From the NCBI GenBank assembly GCA_903910795.1, contig CAIWAX010000361.1:1-36275 (forward strand): DNA of 36,275 bases, given 5' to 3'. The position numbers were made by a program, and so were the translations under genes. The notes below the pieces were generated by a model. That model ran no database searches, was not told the DNA's origin, and saw only the letters and a list, made by a program, of their open reading frames with translations. Below are positions 8,483-17,048 of this stretch, piece after piece. Every line of letters begins with the position of its first letter. Position 1 is the first letter of the stretch. Source of the stretch: an uncultured Anaerolineae bacterium. GTDB lineage: Bacteria > Chloroflexota > Anaerolineae > Anaerolineales > Villigracilaceae.

Positions 8483-9601
8483 ATGGACGATAAACGTTAT
8501 TGGGTTGGTTTCTCATTGGTCAAAGGAATCGGGGCAGTCCGTTTGCAGACTTTGCTCGATTACTTTGGCGATACAAAAACCGCCTGGAGCGCTTCTGGTA
8601 TTGACCTTGTTAGAGCGGGTCTGAGTGCCAGACTGGCAGAGCGGGTCCTTCTGGCCAGGTCGAGTGTGAATCTCGATGAATACATGATCCAGATGGGGAA
8701 AAACAACATCCAGGTACTTACCTGGGAAGATGTTGATTATCCTGCCCACCTGAAAGAGATTGATCAACCGCCACCAGTGCTTTATACGCGGGGCGAATTA
8801 ACCGCCGAAGATGCCTGGGCGGTTGCAATTGTGGGCACGCGTTCGGTCAGCCCATACGGCCGCCAGGTAACTGAAGAACTCGCAACGGTGCTTGCCCAAA
8901 ACGGCGTGACTGTTGTGAGTGGTTTGGCGCGCGGCGTGGATGCGGTTGCACATCAGGCGGCCCTGAAGGCTGGCGGCAGAACGCTGGCCGTGCTGGGTTC
9001 TGGTGTGGACAAAATATATCCTCCTGAACATCGCCAATTGGCAGAAAAACTTGCGCTGCATGGCGCCATTCTCAGCGATTATGCCCCTGGAACACCACCG
9101 GACAGCGCAAATTTCCCGCCACGCAACCGCATCATCAGCGGATTGTCGATGGCTGTGGTAGTTGTAGAGGCCGGGGATGTCAGCGGTGCGCTGATTACTG
9201 CAGGGTTTGCCGCAGATCAGGGGCGTGAAGTATTTGCAGTACCGGGTTCTGTGTATGCACCTCAATCCAGGGGCACCAATCGTTTAATTTCCAATGGCGC
9301 CAGAATATTACTGCAGCCCACTGACGTGCTCACGGCGCTGGACCTAACCCGTAATGTTGAACGCCGTGAAATCAGGCGAGCCTTGCCTGCCAATGACACC
9401 GAGGCAGCCGTTCTGAATTCCCTTGGCGCGGAACCAATCCATGTTGATGAAATCCGCGCCCGCCTGGGTTTGCCGATTGAAAAAATATCTGCAGCGCTTA
9501 CGATGATGGAGTTGAAGGGAATGGTAAGGCAAATGGGCGGCATGAATTATGTAGCCATCCGGGAAGAGCAGGCAGAGTATAAACTTTCTGGAGGAGAGTA
9601 G
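8483..9601 (+). CDS. dprA: DNA-processing protein DprA
   Basis: DprA (Smf) loads RecA onto incoming single-stranded DNA during natural transformation. The start at 8483 (MDDKRYWVG) is chosen because the family begins with this W-containing segment; an upstream in-frame start at 8420 would overlap rimM. The 372 residues show an N-terminal helix-hairpin-helix region (1-60), then the extended Rossmann fold with VAIVGTRSVSPYG (115-126), VSGLARGVDAVAH (145-157), GSGVDKIYPPEH and FPPRNRIISGLS, and a C-terminal winged-helix of about 60 residues. It precedes topA, a widespread pairing. Presence suggests, but does not prove, competence. Confidence 0.95.
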   Translation: MDDKRYWVGFSLVKGIGAVRLQTLLDYFGDTKTAWSASGIDLVRAGLSARLAERVLLARSSVNLDEYMIQMGKNNIQVLTWEDVDYPAHLKEIDQPPPVLYTRGELTAEDAWAVAIVGTRSVSPYGRQVTEELATVLAQNGVTVVSGLARGVDAVAHQAALKAGGRTLAVLGSGVDKIYPPEHRQLAEKLALHGAILSDYAPGTPPDSANFPPRNRIISGLSMAVVVVEAGDVSGALITAGFAADQGREVFAVPGSVYAPQSRGTNRLISNGARILLQPTDVLTALDLTRNVERREIRRALPANDTEAAVLNSLGAEPIHVDEIRARLGLPIEKISAALTMMELKGMVRQMGGMNYVAIREEQAEYKLSGGE

Positions 9602-9826
9602 GTTATCTTTCCAAAATGAATAGGCAGTTTGGAATTTCATGGTCAGGGGACGGTTCATCCTTTCATACGCCTGAGGAAACATCACCTCAAAGTACCAAAT
9701 TCCCCACGTTGATGATGTGGTTGTGTTATCCTGTGTTTTACTTATATTTTGATTGTTTTTGGAAGTTGAAGAACTTTACGGAGCAACTGGTAATGTATTC
9801 CAGTGTTCGCTAATTTAAACAATTTT

Positions 9827-9874
9827 GTTAAGCAATCTGCTGCAGGCAAGCTTTGCCCTGGAGGCGGGCTTAAC
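9827..9874 (+). promoter_or_regulatory. Nested stem-loop just upstream of topA
   Basis: GTTAAGC (9827-9833) pairs with GCTTAAC (9868-9874), enclosing the smaller hairpin GGCAA-GCT-TTGCC. It ends four bases before the likely Shine-Dalgarno (GGAGG) of topA. No U-run follows, so a leader structure affecting translation or a supercoiling-sensitive site is more likely than a terminator. The rest of 9602-9826 shows no gene or clear signal. Confidence 0.4.
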
Positions 9875-9888
9875 AAGATGGAGGTTAG

Positions 9889-12201
9889 ATGGAAGCTTAT
9901 TGCATGAAATGTAAATCCAAACGGGAAATTACGAGTCCTGAGGCTATGTTTAATAAATTAGGCGCACCTGTGACGCGCGGGATTTGCCCGATTTGTGGTA
10001 CATCCTTATATCGGACAGGAAGAACTGAAGCACATACTGGGATGACCGCTCCTGTTATCGAAAAACCCGAACCGAAACGCACAGGTAAACTTGTTATTGT
10101 CGAATCGCCAGCCAAAGCCAAAACTGTCGGACGCTTTTTGGGAAAAGGATATACCGTAAAAGCTTCGATTGGTCATGTGCGCGACCTTCTGCGCTCCCAG
10201 CTATCTGTGGATGTAGATCATGAATTCTTGCCCAAGTATCGGGTACCCAACGAAAAAAAACCGGTTGTTAAAGAGCTTAAGCAACTGGCAAAATCTCATG
10301 CGGAAATTTTTCTCGCAACCGACCCTGACCGCGAAGGTGAAGCGATCTCCTGGCACTTATTCGAAGCACTTGAAATCGATCCTGCTCGAACGCATCGCGT
10401 CACTTTCCATGAAATTACTGCGCCCGCGATCAAGGAAGCCTTCAGCCATTCCCGCGCCATCGATATGGATCTGGTTAATGCGCAGCAAGCCAGGCGCGTT
10501 TTAGACCGCCTGGTGGGTTATTCGATTAGCCCAATTCTCTGGGAAAAGGTACGCGGGCGGCTTTCCGCAGGCCGCGTACAATCCGTGGCCTTGCGTATAA
10601 TTGTGGAACGTGAAGCGGAAATAAATGATTTTACCGCTCAGGAATACTGGACAATTTCAGCAGAGTTTAAGCCAGTTGGCGCCAGGGCTAAATCTGCATT
10701 TGTTGCCAGGCTTTCCCGGATTGACGATAAAGAATTTGAACTGAGCGCCGAAACGGATGTCAAGCCAATTCTTTTGGATATCGAAAAAATTGATTACAGT
10801 GTTTCAAAGGTAAAACGGGGCGAACGCCGGCGTAAACCTGCTGCCCCTTTTATCACATCCACCTTGCAGCAAGAGGCTTCCCGCCGATTGAGTTTCACCG
10901 CCAAGCGTACCATGGGATTGGCGCAGGGATTGTATGAAGGGATCGATGTTGGTGATGGCGGGACAACCGGTCTGATCACTTACATGCGTACAGATTCTAC
11001 CAATGTTTCAGATACCGCCAGGGATGAAGCGCGCAAGTATATAGCCGGGCGTTACGGAAATGACTTTTTGCCTGCCCAGGCGCCAGAATATAAAACCCGT
11101 GCTGTTGCAGCTCAGGAAGCTCATGAAGCCATCCGGCCAACCTCTGTATTGCGTGACCCAGAGTCTGTGAAGACCTATCTGGAACCGGCTATGTTTAAAC
11201 TTTATCAGCTTATCTGGCAAAGGTTTGTTGCTTCACAAATGGAATCGGCGGTCTACGACACTCTTTCGGTGGAAGTGACTGGAAAATCACAGCACGAGTA
11301 TGTTTTCCGTGCGGCCGGATCGGCTGTCAAATTTCCTGGATTCCTGGTTGTTTATGAAGAAAGCCGTGATGAAGATGCCAAACCCGTGGAAGGCGAGGGC
11401 GACGACAATGTCCGGATACCAGTGGATATTGCTGAAGGGCAAAAACAAACCCTTATTCGCCTGATCCCTGAACAGCATTTTACCCAGCCGCCGCCGCGTT
11501 ATTCCGAAGCCTCGTTGGTTCAGTCCCTCGAAGCTTTTGGGATTGGCCGTCCTTCCACCTATGCGCCGATCATGTCTACAATCCAGGAACGTGGCTATGT
11601 CGTTCGTGTGGACAAGCGTCTGGAGCCAACAGAAACGGGTGTTCTTGTTAATGAAATGATGGTTCAATATTTCCCCGAAATTGTGGATATGAATTTCACA
11701 GCTTCCATGGAAGACAATCTTGATAAAATTGCAGGCGGCCAGGCCGATTGGGTACAGGTGATGGATAGCTTTTACCGGCCATTTGCCGAAAAAGTTTTGA
11801 CTGCCCAGGCAGAAATGCCCGTGGCGAAATCTGGCCCGGAGCCGATTGGGAGGGCCTGCCCGGAGTGTGGTAAGAACCTGGTGATACGATTTGGCAGATT
11901 TGGTAAATTCATCTCTTGCGCTGGTTTTCCTGAATGCCGGCATACTGAGCCCTGGTTGGAGAAGATTGGCGTGGGCTGTCCCCGGGATCAAGGTGAACTT
12001 GTCGAACGCAAAACTCGCAAAGGACGCGTATTTTACGGTTGTGCCAACTATCCGAATTGCGAATTTACCTCCTGGAAGCGGCCAATTTCAAGCCCATGCC
12101 CAAATTGTCAGGGCATGCTGATGATTTCTAATAAACGTGAAGTAACCTGCCTTAATTGTTCGGAAACCTTCTTACTGGAAAAAATCCTTCCTGATTCCTG
12201 A
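9889..12201 (+). CDS. topA: DNA topoisomerase I with N-terminal Zn-ribbon
   Basis: A type IA topoisomerase of 770 residues that relaxes negative supercoils. Residues 1-45 form an extra domain, CMKCKSKREI followed by CPICGTSLYR, a four-cysteine ribbon resembling DUF5679 and not part of E. coli TopA. The TOPRIM domain starts at residue 66 (KLVIVESPAKAKTVG) with DPDREGEAISWH. The catalytic tyrosine is Y365 in GLITYMRTDSTN. Three C-terminal Zn fingers follow: CPECGKNL...CAGFPEC, GCPRDQGEL...CANYPNC, and CPNCQG...CLNC. ATG is preceded by GGAGG. The N-terminal ribbon may bind DNA or a partner (inference). Confidence 0.97.
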   Translation: MEAYCMKCKSKREITSPEAMFNKLGAPVTRGICPICGTSLYRTGRTEAHTGMTAPVIEKPEPKRTGKLVIVESPAKAKTVGRFLGKGYTVKASIGHVRDLLRSQLSVDVDHEFLPKYRVPNEKKPVVKELKQLAKSHAEIFLATDPDREGEAISWHLFEALEIDPARTHRVTFHEITAPAIKEAFSHSRAIDMDLVNAQQARRVLDRLVGYSISPILWEKVRGRLSAGRVQSVALRIIVEREAEINDFTAQEYWTISAEFKPVGARAKSAFVARLSRIDDKEFELSAETDVKPILLDIEKIDYSVSKVKRGERRRKPAAPFITSTLQQEASRRLSFTAKRTMGLAQGLYEGIDVGDGGTTGLITYMRTDSTNVSDTARDEARKYIAGRYGNDFLPAQAPEYKTRAVAAQEAHEAIRPTSVLRDPESVKTYLEPAMFKLYQLIWQRFVASQMESAVYDTLSVEVTGKSQHEYVFRAAGSAVKFPGFLVVYEESRDEDAKPVEGEGDDNVRIPVDIAEGQKQTLIRLIPEQHFTQPPPRYSEASLVQSLEAFGIGRPSTYAPIMSTIQERGYVVRVDKRLEPTETGVLVNEMMVQYFPEIVDMNFTASMEDNLDKIAGGQADWVQVMDSFYRPFAEKVLTAQAEMPVAKSGPEPIGRACPECGKNLVIRFGRFGKFISCAGFPECRHTEPWLEKIGVGCPRDQGELVERKTRKGRVFYGCANYPNCEFTSWKRPISSPCPNCQGMLMISNKREVTCLNCSETFLLEKILPDS

Positions 12202-12257
12202 CGGATCAGAATGATCTATTGATCGTGTATACATGTTCGCGAGCTGTAAATTTCTTG

Positions 12258-12263
12258 TATAAT
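12258..12263 (+). promoter_or_regulatory. Candidate -10 box for unknown gene
   Basis: A perfect TATAAT about 35 bases before the ATG at 12298, which also has a good AGGAG ribosome site at 12286-12290. No good -35 match is seen at 16-18 bases. Confidence 0.45.
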
Positions 12264-12297
12264 AGGTAAAACGTACGTTCTGGGATAGGAGCGCAAC

Positions 12298-13302
12298 ATG
12301 AATTTTTCAAACATATTGAAGCGGCCTGTTGTAATCGGAATTCTGGCTCTTGTGGTAGGCCTGATTCTGGGTTTGTTTGTTGGTTGGCAAGTGATGCCAG
12401 TGGAGTGGTACGATGCTCCAGTGAACCTGCTGCGACAGGATTTGCAGGATCAATACCTGCGAATGTCGATTGATTCGTACCGCGTAAATGCAGACGAGGA
12501 TCTTGCCATCCAGCGGTTCAAAGATCTGGGGACTAACGGGCCGGTACTGTTGGATTCCGTCAAGTCCAGCCCCGGCAAGATCGATCCCAATTTCCTGGTC
12601 CAATATACCCAAATGCTAACCCGCAAAAAGGTTCTGAATACGGCAGGAGGAAAGGCTGCGACACCTACGCCAACATCCTCGGGTTCCTCGAGTATGGTTG
12701 TCAGTGTGGCAATCATTGTGGGCGCATTATTAGCCATTAGCGGTGTTTTGGCGGCTGCTTTTTGGCTGTTGCGGGGGGGAGGGCGGCGCACAACGCAAGG
12801 TACTCCTGCCCAGCAAGCCGCGGATATCGTACGTTCAACAGAAAAGACCAATTATGAGGCTCAGGGTGGGCCCCCACCCGTTGCCCAGTATGTGACCACC
12901 TATGTCATTGGTGATGATTTGTATGATGACTCATTCAGCATCGACTCGCCAACCAGCGAATTCCTGGGTGAGTGTGGTGTTGGCATATCTGAAACCATTG
13001 GTGTGGGCGATCCCAAGAAAGTGACAGCCTTTGAGGTCTGGATGTTTGATAAGAATGACATTCAGACAGTCACAAAGGTTTTGATGAGCCCCCATGCTTT
13101 TAGTGATGCTGGTTTCAGGGCAAAGCTGGAAGCCAAGGGAGAGCTTGTGGCAATCGCGCCCCTGAAGAAGGTTGTTCTGGAAACCCAGACTTTGCAAATG
13201 ATCGCTACTGTTTCAGATTTGCAATATGGCGCTGGCAGCCTGCCGAATGAAAGTTATTTTGACAGGGTTGTGATCGAATTGGCGATCTGGGCTAAAAAAT
13301 AA
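12298..13302 (+). CDS. Unknown two-TM protein
   Basis: Not recognised. The 334 residues start with a membrane helix (about 10-30, ILALVVGLILGLFVGW) and a predicted extracytoplasmic region of about 90 residues (WYDAPVNLLRQDLQDQYLR onward). A second helix follows at about 138-160, then a Pro/Gln-rich linker and a C-terminal domain of about 140 residues (YVTTYVIGDDLYDDSFSI... ending VVIELAIWAKK) that would lie in the cytoplasm. Similar architectures are common in Anaerolineae, but no function is known to me. Its own promoter, a good ribosome site and a strong terminator make it a stand-alone unit. Confidence 0.8.
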   Translation: MNFSNILKRPVVIGILALVVGLILGLFVGWQVMPVEWYDAPVNLLRQDLQDQYLRMSIDSYRVNADEDLAIQRFKDLGTNGPVLLDSVKSSPGKIDPNFLVQYTQMLTRKKVLNTAGGKAATPTPTSSGSSSMVVSVAIIVGALLAISGVLAAAFWLLRGGGRRTTQGTPAQQAADIVRSTEKTNYEAQGGPPPVAQYVTTYVIGDDLYDDSFSIDSPTSEFLGECGVGISETIGVGDPKKVTAFEVWMFDKNDIQTVTKVLMSPHAFSDAGFRAKLEAKGELVAIAPLKKVVLETQTLQMIATVSDLQYGAGSLPNESYFDRVVIELAIWAKK

Positions 13303-13309
13303 AGATTAC

Positions 13310-13349
13310 AAAAACAGCAGAGAGTGGATAACCATCCTCTGCTGTTTTT
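13310..13349 (+). terminator. Strong intrinsic terminator
   Basis: A 13-bp perfect stem, AAAAACAGCAGAG (13310-13322) with CTCTGCTGTTTTT (13337-13349), 14-nt loop, and a T-run in the distal arm. It ends the unknown two-TM gene seven bases after the stop codon. Confidence 0.9.
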
Positions 13350-13412
13350 CTATATTTTAAAAAGCCCCGCAGGAAAAATATCAGCATGTTTTCCCTGGCC
13401 TACAGGGTATTA

Positions 13413-13418
13413 TATAAT
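13413..13418 (+). promoter_or_regulatory. Candidate -10 box of ybaK, leaderless
   Basis: TATAAT ends seven bases before the ATG at 13426, so the transcript would begin at or next to the start codon. No Shine-Dalgarno is present. The -35 is poor (TTTTCC, 18-bp spacing). Confidence 0.5.
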
Positions 13419-13425
13419 CAATCCC

Positions 13426-13923
13426 ATGACTTTGGTGAATAATGTAACCCGTTTCCTGGATGCCAGGAAGATCAGGTACACCGCTTTTGAAACAGTGGCT
13501 GAAAAACTTGGCGCTCTGGAAACAGCCCGGATTTTAAATATTGATCCTGCCATCGTTTACAAGACAATTGTGATTACCCGTCAAAAACCGGGGAAACCGA
13601 TTTTGGCGGTGATCCCCGGTACTGGTCAGGCAGATTTGAAATTGATCGCGGCCGCGGTTGGGGAGAAAAAAGTAAATTTACCCACAGAGAAAGAAGCCGA
13701 AACATTGACAGGTCTGCAAGCGGGAGGTATTTCTCCTCTGGCCTTGATTAATAAGGGTTTTCAGGTTGTGATCGATGGCTCTGCAAAAAATCTTCCGGAA
13801 CTGCACGTTTCTGGCGGTCAGCGCGGTTTGAATCTGGCGCTGTCTCCTGATGACCTGGCAGCGCTTACAAATGCGCGTTTCGCACTTATTTCCACGCCGC
13901 TGGATGCGGCTGGCGAAAAATAA
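13426..13923 (+). CDS. ybaK: Cys-tRNA(Pro) deacylase, YbaK/EbsC type
   Basis: YbaK hydrolyses Cys mischarged onto tRNA(Pro). The start MTLVNNVTRFLDARKIRY is chosen because it matches the family N-terminus and sits just after a TATAAT; an ORF extension to 13324 would run back into the preceding terminator. In the resulting 165-residue protein the family's catalytic lysine falls exactly at K46 (PAIVYKTIVI). Other family signatures are VIPGTGQADLKLIAAA, GGISPLAL and VIDGSAKNLPELHVSGGQR. It is monocistronic as far as can be seen. Confidence 0.93.
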   Translation: MTLVNNVTRFLDARKIRYTAFETVAEKLGALETARILNIDPAIVYKTIVITRQKPGKPILAVIPGTGQADLKLIAAAVGEKKVNLPTEKEAETLTGLQAGGISPLALINKGFQVVIDGSAKNLPELHVSGGQRGLNLALSPDDLAALTNARFALISTPLDAAGEK

Positions 13924-14137
13924 TTGAAATGGGCTTAGAACGCTTGAAAATATATGCGTCTCTCGTTTTTTGAGGAAAAGTCCCTAAACACAATGGACAC
14001 AGGGGGCTCAAAGGAAAAAAAGGCCAAAATGAAAGGCTGATCTCCATTGTGTACCTGGTGTACGTCATGTTTTGATTTTTTCCTTTTACGGGAAAACCAA
14101 ATACATCCATGTGGGGATGGAAACGAAGTTTGACTCC

Positions 14138-14563
14138 TTATCCAAAACTTGAGTCTTTGAATAAATGCGGGGCATGTACGTAAATGCCTTTTCCGGTGAC
14201 AGCGATGCTGCCATCTGGAAGCCGCATCTCACTTGTGGCGTAAATCTTGCGGGGATGTACTTCAGTGACCCGGGCTTCAATGATGATGTTTTGCCCAAGC
14301 GGTACAGGTTTTTTGTAATTGATCTCAAGATTAACTGCTGCCACGCTGTGACCGGCTCGCCAGACCGCTGCCCCCATGGCTTCATCCAGCACCGCGGCGG
14401 AGGCCCCGCCATGCACGTGGCCGGGCGGGCCCTGGTGCGATAATGTGAAAACCATATCGGTGTGGATGGTATTATTTTCAGCAAGATACCAGGTGAGTCC
14501 CATGCTTTGTAGGTTTTGGGTGCCGCATACGAAGCAGGCGCCATGTTCAGGTAGTTTTTCCAT
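14138..14563 (-). CDS. PaaI-family hotdog thioesterase
   Basis: A 141-residue single hotdog-fold protein that should hydrolyse acyl-CoA thioesters. The family motif HGGASAAVLDEAMG begins at H51, with the acidic helix residue D60/E61, and the strand EINYKKPVPLGQNIIIEARV is typical. The N-terminus carries a Cys pair (GACFVCGTQN, C10 and C13) seen in one subgroup and possibly binding metal. It lies 54 bases downstream of recJ in the same direction. Substrate cannot be read from the sequence. Confidence 0.9.
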   Translation of the reverse strand: MEKLPEHGACFVCGTQNLQSMGLTWYLAENNTIHTDMVFTLSHQGPPGHVHGGASAAVLDEAMGAAVWRAGHSVAAVNLEINYKKPVPLGQNIIIEARVTEVHPRKIYATSEMRLPDGSIAVTGKGIYVHAPHLFKDSSFG

Positions 14564-14617
14564 GTTTTTTTCGCTTTCTCTTTATATTATTTTTTCCAGA
14601 GCTTTTGGTGAGATGTT

Positions 14618-17029
14618 TTATGTCAGGTTGATTTCGGTTTGTTCTCGAAAGTGTTTCCGATAGGATCGACCCTCATTCAGACAATTTTTGAGCTCAGTAG
14701 AAATTGATTCAGTGTGAATCAAGCTCGATTTTCCGTCATCAGTCAGAAGTACATCCCCATTCGCCTTTATATCCAGTGTCAGACTGCCATTTTGGGATAA
14801 ACACTCGAGACCCAGGCGTACTGCTATCTCTCTCTGCGCCAGGGCCGCGGCCAATTGCGAAAGGCTGGTTTTTCCAGATTTTTTATTCAGTACAAACTTG
14901 ACCAATCCAGCCAGACGATCGAGCATGGCTTGAGGTTCATCGAAACCGGGATCAATTGCAAACACGATCACTTTTTCTGGATTTACCTTTGCCATCGCGG
15001 ATAGAAGTTCCTGGCGGGAGGGGGGTGTTGTCCAAATAATCAGCGTTTGCGCGGGGATCAGTTCACTGCGATCCTGCCCACCAACCCGTTTTTTCTCTTC
15101 GGCTTCAGCCCAGCAAACAAGATTGCCTGCGTTTTTCTCAATAGTATGGAAAGTACCCATAAGTTCGGTATGGAAAGTACCCATAAGTTCGGTATGGAAA
15201 GTACCCATAAGTTCGGTATGGAAAGTACCCATAAGTTCAATAAGGGTACCTTGCGGGTTTGGTCTTGTCCGGTAATCGATGATCTCTAGTTTTTTCCTGG
15301 CAAGGGCAACTTCTTTCACTTCCAGCGCGCGGAAATCGACAAACTCCAGTTGCGCCTGCCTGGAACCGTGCCAATCGCTGGCGCGTAAAGAATAGGCCAG
15401 ATCGAAGCGGGAGGGCAGGTTTTCTTCACTTCCGCCATCCCACCATAGCACCTGGCCGGTGCTGCCGTTTTCATCGACAACAGTCACTTTTAGATGCTCT
15501 TTTGTCTTGCCCAGTTTTGTGCTTGATTTCAAGCCCAGGTTGTGGCTTGCCAGGATTAATTTGGCATTCCCGGGGCCAAAAGGCGCGAGGCTTTCCAGTT
15601 GTTCTGCCAGCTCAAGGTTGGCATCTTCCAGACCGATCCAGCTATTTATTTGCAACGAGCCTTCCTGTTGTAATTTGCCGCCGAGCATCCTTTCCACAGT
15701 CTGCGCTATTTTTCTGCGAAATTCTGGCAGTTTCTCGGCTTCAAGAGATAATCCAGCCGCCATGGGGTGCCCACCAAAACCAATCAATAGTTCTTTTTGG
15801 GCCGCGATTGCTGCGGTGATGTTGACACCTTCAATTGAGCGGGCCGAACCGCGCACAGGCTGTCCGGGCGGGGCAGTTAATAAGATGGCGGGTTTGTGAT
15901 ACCGCTCAACAATGTTGCTGGCCACAATTCCAACAATTCCACCCGGCCAGAGTGGATGGGCCAGGATAATCACCGGCTGCGCAAGCAGCTCGGGATTGGC
16001 GCGCAACTGTGCTTCCGCGGCCTGAAGCACCTGGTCGCATTCCAATTTGCGCTGCGCATTCAGGCTCTCAAGTTGGACTGCCAGCACACGCGCCCGGCTG
16101 GCATCGTTTGTGGTTAAAAGTTCCACCATGGAGTTGGCATCACCCAGCCGTCCGATGGCATTTAATCTGGGCCCAAGCGCAAAACCGATATGTTCTTCGG
16201 TCAGGTTGGCGGCTGAGACTTCGGCCAGCTCCATGATTATTTTTAAACCGAGCCTTTTTGTTTGACGGAGTTCAGCCAGCCCTTTTTGTACCAGGTAACG
16301 GGCATCGCCACGCAGGATAGCCAGATCGGCGACCAGGCCCAGCGCCACCAGATCAAGCAAATGGAAAGTACCTATAAGTTCAGTATTGTCTGGAAGGAAA
16401 TTCTTGGGCTGGAGTCGGGCGATTAATTCTTCGGCTAATTTATAGGCCACTCCCACCCCTGCCAGGGTTGCCAGGGGATGATCTTCTGGCAGCATTTTGG
16501 GATTTACCACCGCGCAGGCATCCGGCAGTTTATCCGGCAAATCATGGTGATCTGTGATGATCATATCCACGCCGCGGGAACGGGCATAACTGACTTCGGC
16601 ATGGGAACTGATGCCGGTATCACAGGTAACGACCAGTTTTGCGCCTTGATCTATTACTTTTTCCAGATTTTCGAGGTTCACGCCGTGCGATTCGGTTTGC
16701 CGTATGGGGATATGGTAATTGACAAGCGCGCCCAACTCTCGAAAACTTTGCACAAGCACGGTTGTGGAAGTTTGCCCATCTACGTCAAAATCACCCCAAA
16801 CGCAGATGGGTTCTCCGGTTTGTATGGCGCGGATGATTCTCTCTACCGCGGCAGAAAGGCCGGGTAAATCGGATGCGGGCGCGGGAATGTATATTTCTGG
16901 ATTTAGGAAGGCCAGGGCGGCGGCTTCATCCGTAATACCCCGGGCGATGAGCGTCTGCCCAATCAAAGGATGAAAATTGGGAAGGAAGGGTTGTCCTTCA
17001 TGAATGACAGGTTCAAGCCAGCGTGTCAT
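14618..17029 (-). CDS. recJ: Single-strand exonuclease RecJ with repeat inserts
   Basis: RecJ degrades single-stranded DNA 5' to 3' in recombination and mismatch repair. The 803-residue protein has the DHH phosphoesterase core with GDFDVDG (D80, D82, D84) and TDHHD (DHH at 160-162), GPRLNAIGRLGD, a DHHA1 domain with GGHPMAAGLSL, an OB-like domain and a C-terminal extension. Two places encode the dispersed element in frame: residues about 215-223 (TELIGTFH) and four tandem copies at about 597-628 (eight-residue unit ELMGTFHT). Both lie outside the catalytic motifs, the second in the linker before the C-terminal extension. The reading frame is intact, so the protein is probably functional. Confidence 0.96.
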   Translation of the reverse strand: MTRWLEPVIHEGQPFLPNFHPLIGQTLIARGITDEAAALAFLNPEIYIPAPASDLPGLSAAVERIIRAIQTGEPICVWGDFDVDGQTSTTVLVQSFRELGALVNYHIPIRQTESHGVNLENLEKVIDQGAKLVVTCDTGISSHAEVSYARSRGVDMIITDHHDLPDKLPDACAVVNPKMLPEDHPLATLAGVGVAYKLAEELIARLQPKNFLPDNTELIGTFHLLDLVALGLVADLAILRGDARYLVQKGLAELRQTKRLGLKIIMELAEVSAANLTEEHIGFALGPRLNAIGRLGDANSMVELLTTNDASRARVLAVQLESLNAQRKLECDQVLQAAEAQLRANPELLAQPVIILAHPLWPGGIVGIVASNIVERYHKPAILLTAPPGQPVRGSARSIEGVNITAAIAAQKELLIGFGGHPMAAGLSLEAEKLPEFRRKIAQTVERMLGGKLQQEGSLQINSWIGLEDANLELAEQLESLAPFGPGNAKLILASHNLGLKSSTKLGKTKEHLKVTVVDENGSTGQVLWWDGGSEENLPSRFDLAYSLRASDWHGSRQAQLEFVDFRALEVKEVALARKKLEIIDYRTRPNPQGTLIELMGTFHTELMGTFHTELMGTFHTELMGTFHTIEKNAGNLVCWAEAEEKKRVGGQDRSELIPAQTLIIWTTPPSRQELLSAMAKVNPEKVIVFAIDPGFDEPQAMLDRLAGLVKFVLNKKSGKTSLSQLAAALAQREIAVRLGLECLSQNGSLTLDIKANGDVLLTDDGKSSLIHTESISTELKNCLNEGRSYRKHFREQTEINLT
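15146..15241 (-). repeat. Four tandem copies of the dispersed element in recJ
   Basis: Four 24-bp units (starts 15146, 15170, 15194, 15218), near identical, each reading on the minus strand ACCGAAC then TTATGGGTACTTTCCAT. The unit length is a multiple of three, so the array adds 32 residues to RecJ without a frameshift. There are no spacers between units, which rules out a CRISPR array. Confidence 0.95.
16361..16387 (-). repeat. Dispersed element, single short copy inside recJ
   Basis: On the minus strand it reads AATACTGAAC then TTATAGGTACTTTCCAT, one mismatch from the short consensus. It encodes TELIGTFH in a loop after the DHH domain, in the same frame as the tandem array. Confidence 0.85.
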
Positions 17030-17048
17030 GGATGCCTGTTATCCGTCT

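Noticed and set aside
9616-9813. 65-codon ORF before topA
   Set aside because: No ribosome site, aromatic-rich composition unlike a protein of this genome, and it crosses the topA leader region.
13988-14052. Inverted repeat ACACAATGGA / TCCATTGTGT
   Set aside because: Perfect for 10 bp but with a 45-nt unstructured loop and no further sign of a mobile element; noted only.
15146-15241. CRISPR-like short repeats
   Set aside because: The four units are directly adjacent with no spacers, and they are read through in frame by recJ.
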